Of a stretch of DNA of 6,639 bases, positions 5,135 through 6,639 are shown in pieces; the first letter of the stretch is position 1, and every line of letters starts with the position of its first letter. Both the position numbers and the translations under genes were made by a program. Where the stretch lies: positions 1-6,639 of the forward strand of contig JAISQU010000109.1 in the NCBI GenBank assembly GCA_031274005.1, written 5' to 3'. Source of the stretch: Spirochaetales bacterium. GTDB taxonomy: Bacteria; Spirochaetota; Spirochaetia; DTKZ01. The notes under the pieces are model-generated. The model was not told where the DNA came from, made no database searches, and saw nothing but the letters and a program-made list of their open reading frames with translations.

Positions 5135-6639
5135 CCTAAAGCGGTTGCGCTCTCGCGCTTTACCTACTCCTCCCGCGCGGATGATACGGTTATGTGCTAT
5201 GACTCTCTATACACGGCGGGGGAATATAAAACGTGGAAGGATTTTCTTGCCGATACGGCCCTCATGCGCCGGGTCATACGAAAGTCGGATTGCCTCCGGT
5301 GGATTCTCCACTGCGAGGACTGCTGGTATTTTCTTGTCGGCTTCGCGGCGCTGTTGCAATGCAAAAAACACATTCTGCTTACGACCTCTGTTTCGCCGGA
5401 GTATATCGCGGAAATCCGCTCCGAAGGAACAGCGTTTCTGACGGACCAGACAATTCAAGGAACCCTGCACATTCCCTCCCTTTTAGATGGCGATAAGAAT
5501 GTAAGCGCCGAGGAAACGGCCCTGACCCCGCGAATCGACCCGGACGAAACGGTTATTGTCATGTACACATCGGGGACTACCGGGAAGCCCAAGGCCGTGC
5601 GCCAGCGTCTTACGGAGTTTGAAACGGATAACGCTTTTATCCTCTCCAAATGGGGCGAAGAATTTCTGAAACGTAAATTGTGTTCAACCGTCAGCCAGCA
5701 TCATATTTACGGACTTCTGTTTTCAATCCTCCTCCCTTTTACGGCGGGGACGCCTTTTCGCCGCCGCCGGATGCAATACCCGGAAGAATTTGAAAAGCTG
5801 ACGGATGATTCGTATATGATTATTACGGTTCCCGCTTTTTTGAAACGGTCGGTGGAAATTGAAAACCCGGAAAGCCTGAAACTCCGGCAGCCCTGGATAT
5901 TTACCTCCGGCGGCGTACTCACGCCCGAAACGGCAAAAAAGACGGCGGAGGTATTCGGTTTCTGGCCTGTGGAGGTCTACGGCAGCACGGAAACCAGCGG
6001 TATCGCTTACAGGCAGTCAAAAAACGGACCTCAGTGGACTGCCTTTGATAACGCCCTGATTAGTAAAAACGATGAGGGCTGTCTTGTTATCCGCTCACCC
6101 TATATTAAAGATCCCGCCGGTTTTACCACAGGAGACCTGGTTACGATTCTTGATGACGGACGCTTTATTCTCAAGGGCCGCGCCGACTCTATTGTAAAAA
6201 TCGAAGAAAAAAGGATTTCGCTGCCCGAGGTTGAAAACCGCCTCATGCAGTCCGGCCTTGTCTCGGATGTATGCGTGGTCGCTATGGAGGATCGCAGGCA
6301 ATATCTCGCGGCGGCGCTGGTTCTGGGCCCGGCGGGAGCGCAAAAATTCCGAGGCGCTGAAAAGCGTGTAATAAACCGTTATTTTCAGGAATATCTGCTC
6401 CGTTTCTTTGAGAATGTACTGCTGCCGAAAAAATGGCGGTATCTTGAGGCTCTGCCCCTGGACGCCCAGGGCAAGAAAAAGAGACTCGATATCCAGGCCT
6501 TGTTTGCTCCGGCAAACCCTCACGGCATACCCGCCGAAAAGGTTTTGGAAAAAACCGGAACTTCGGTAACGCTGGAAATTGTTATTCCGCCCGGCAGCGA
6601 ATATTTTGACGGCCACTTCCCCGAATTTAAACTCCTGCC
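5105..6639 (+). CDS. AMP-dependent acyl/aryl-ACP ligase fused to a FabZ/ApeI-like dehydratase domain (3' end outside window)
   Basis: This ANL-superfamily adenylation enzyme is read without a stop to the window edge. Numbered from ATG 5105, the ATP-binding loop YTSGTTGKPK is at 154-163, VYGSTETSG at 291-299, TGDL at 342-345, GRAD at 358-361, and the C-terminal catalytic lysine region GKKKR at 456-460. After a short linker, VTLEIVIPPGSEYFDGHFPEF begins a hotdog dehydratase; its catalytic His (codon 6614-6616) is in FDGHFPEF. The window ends four codons after that motif, so the domain is cut. In APE clusters the ligase (ApeH type) activates an aromatic starter such as 4-hydroxybenzoate and loads it on an ACP, and the dehydratase (ApeI type) removes water from 3-hydroxyacyl-ACP. 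The substrate is inferred from context. The frame is open far upstream, through the membrane protein, so the start may be 5105, 5117, 5132, or none (a true fusion). Confidence 0.88.
   Translation, partial: MIRTMAAKKMPKAVALSRFTYSSRADDTVMCYDSLYTAGEYKTWKDFLADTALMRRVIRKSDCLRWILHCEDCWYFLVGFAALLQCKKHILLTTSVSPEYIAEIRSEGTAFLTDQTIQGTLHIPSLLDGDKNVSAEETALTPRIDPDETVIVMYTSGTTGKPKAVRQRLTEFETDNAFILSKWGEEFLKRKLCSTVSQHHIYGLLFSILLPFTAGTPFRRRRMQYPEEFEKLTDDSYMIITVPAFLKRSVEIENPESLKLRQPWIFTSGGVLTPETAKKTAEVFGFWPVEVYGSTETSGIAYRQSKNGPQWTAFDNALISKNDEGCLVIRSPYIKDPAGFTTGDLVTILDDGRFILKGRADSIVKIEEKRISLPEVENRLMQSGLVSDVCVVAMEDRRQYLAAALVLGPAGAQKFRGAEKRVINRYFQEYLLRFFENVLLPKKWRYLEALPLDAQGKKKRLDIQALFAPANPHGIPAEKVLEKTGTSVTLEIVIPPGSEYFDGHFPEFKLL

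Noticed and set aside
6095..6616. 173-codon minus-strand frame opposite the ligase C-terminal region
   Set aside because: It is the antisense shadow of the adenylation/dehydratase coding sequence, which carries conserved motifs on the plus strand.

Overview
The window carries the left part of an aryl-polyene (APE)-type or related type II polyketide/fatty-acid-like biosynthetic cluster. It is arranged as two divergent operons around a 674-bp intergenic region. The organism looks like a bacterium of moderate G+C with AT-rich intergenic DNA. A gut or environmental treponeme-like spirochaete would fit (cluster type, relaxed lipobox), but this is a guess: there is no rRNA or housekeeping marker here.

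Left operon, minus strand, transcribed from about 3360 towards 199: a small lipoprotein, a class I SAM-dependent O-methyltransferase (TTG start), a ketoacyl-synthase-like 'chain length factor' without a catalytic cysteine, and an LPLAT-family acyltransferase (GTG start). The last three are tightly packed, with an ATGA overlap and then a 1-bp gap. Nothing supportable was found in positions 1-198.

Right operon, plus strand: two acyl carrier proteins with an ATGA overlap, then a COG4648-type polytopic membrane protein, an acyl/aryl-AMP ligase, and the start of a hotdog dehydratase domain that runs off the window edge. The membrane protein is broken by a -1 frameshift at a run of ten A (4707-4716). 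Downstream of the shift, the membrane protein, ligase and dehydratase form a single uninterrupted frame of more than 1,900 bp. This is either a real three-part fusion or separate proteins made from an internal start (GGAGGAG, then ATG at 5105). As I recall, the order methyltransferase, CLF, LPLAT, ACP, ACP, membrane protein, ligase, dehydratase matches apeB-C-D-E-F-G-H-I of known APE clusters, but here the first three are inverted. Expected partners (ketosynthases, ketoreductase, MMPL exporter, LolA-like carrier, thioesterase, glycosyltransferase) are absent and would lie beyond the right edge.

The intergenic region (3348-4021) holds the most unusual DNA. A 154-bp element (3412-3565) has 22-bp terminal inverted repeats with one mismatch, three internal hairpins and a perfect 9-bp flanking direct repeat (AAAAGGACC). 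These are the marks of a MITE-like non-autonomous transposable element inserted next to the promoter of the left operon. To its right are a near-consensus promoter (TTGACA-18-TATAAA), an AT-rich leader of about 300 nt with a 16-bp perfect palindrome and a phased repeat, and a tiny lipoprotein-like reading frame overlapping the first ACP start.

Inferred joint function: the ligase activates an aromatic or acyl starter and loads an ACP. The ketosynthase/CLF, ketoreductase and dehydratase system extends it into a polyene. The methyltransferase decorates the aryl head, and the LPLAT and membrane/lipoprotein components attach the product to lipid and handle it at the membrane.
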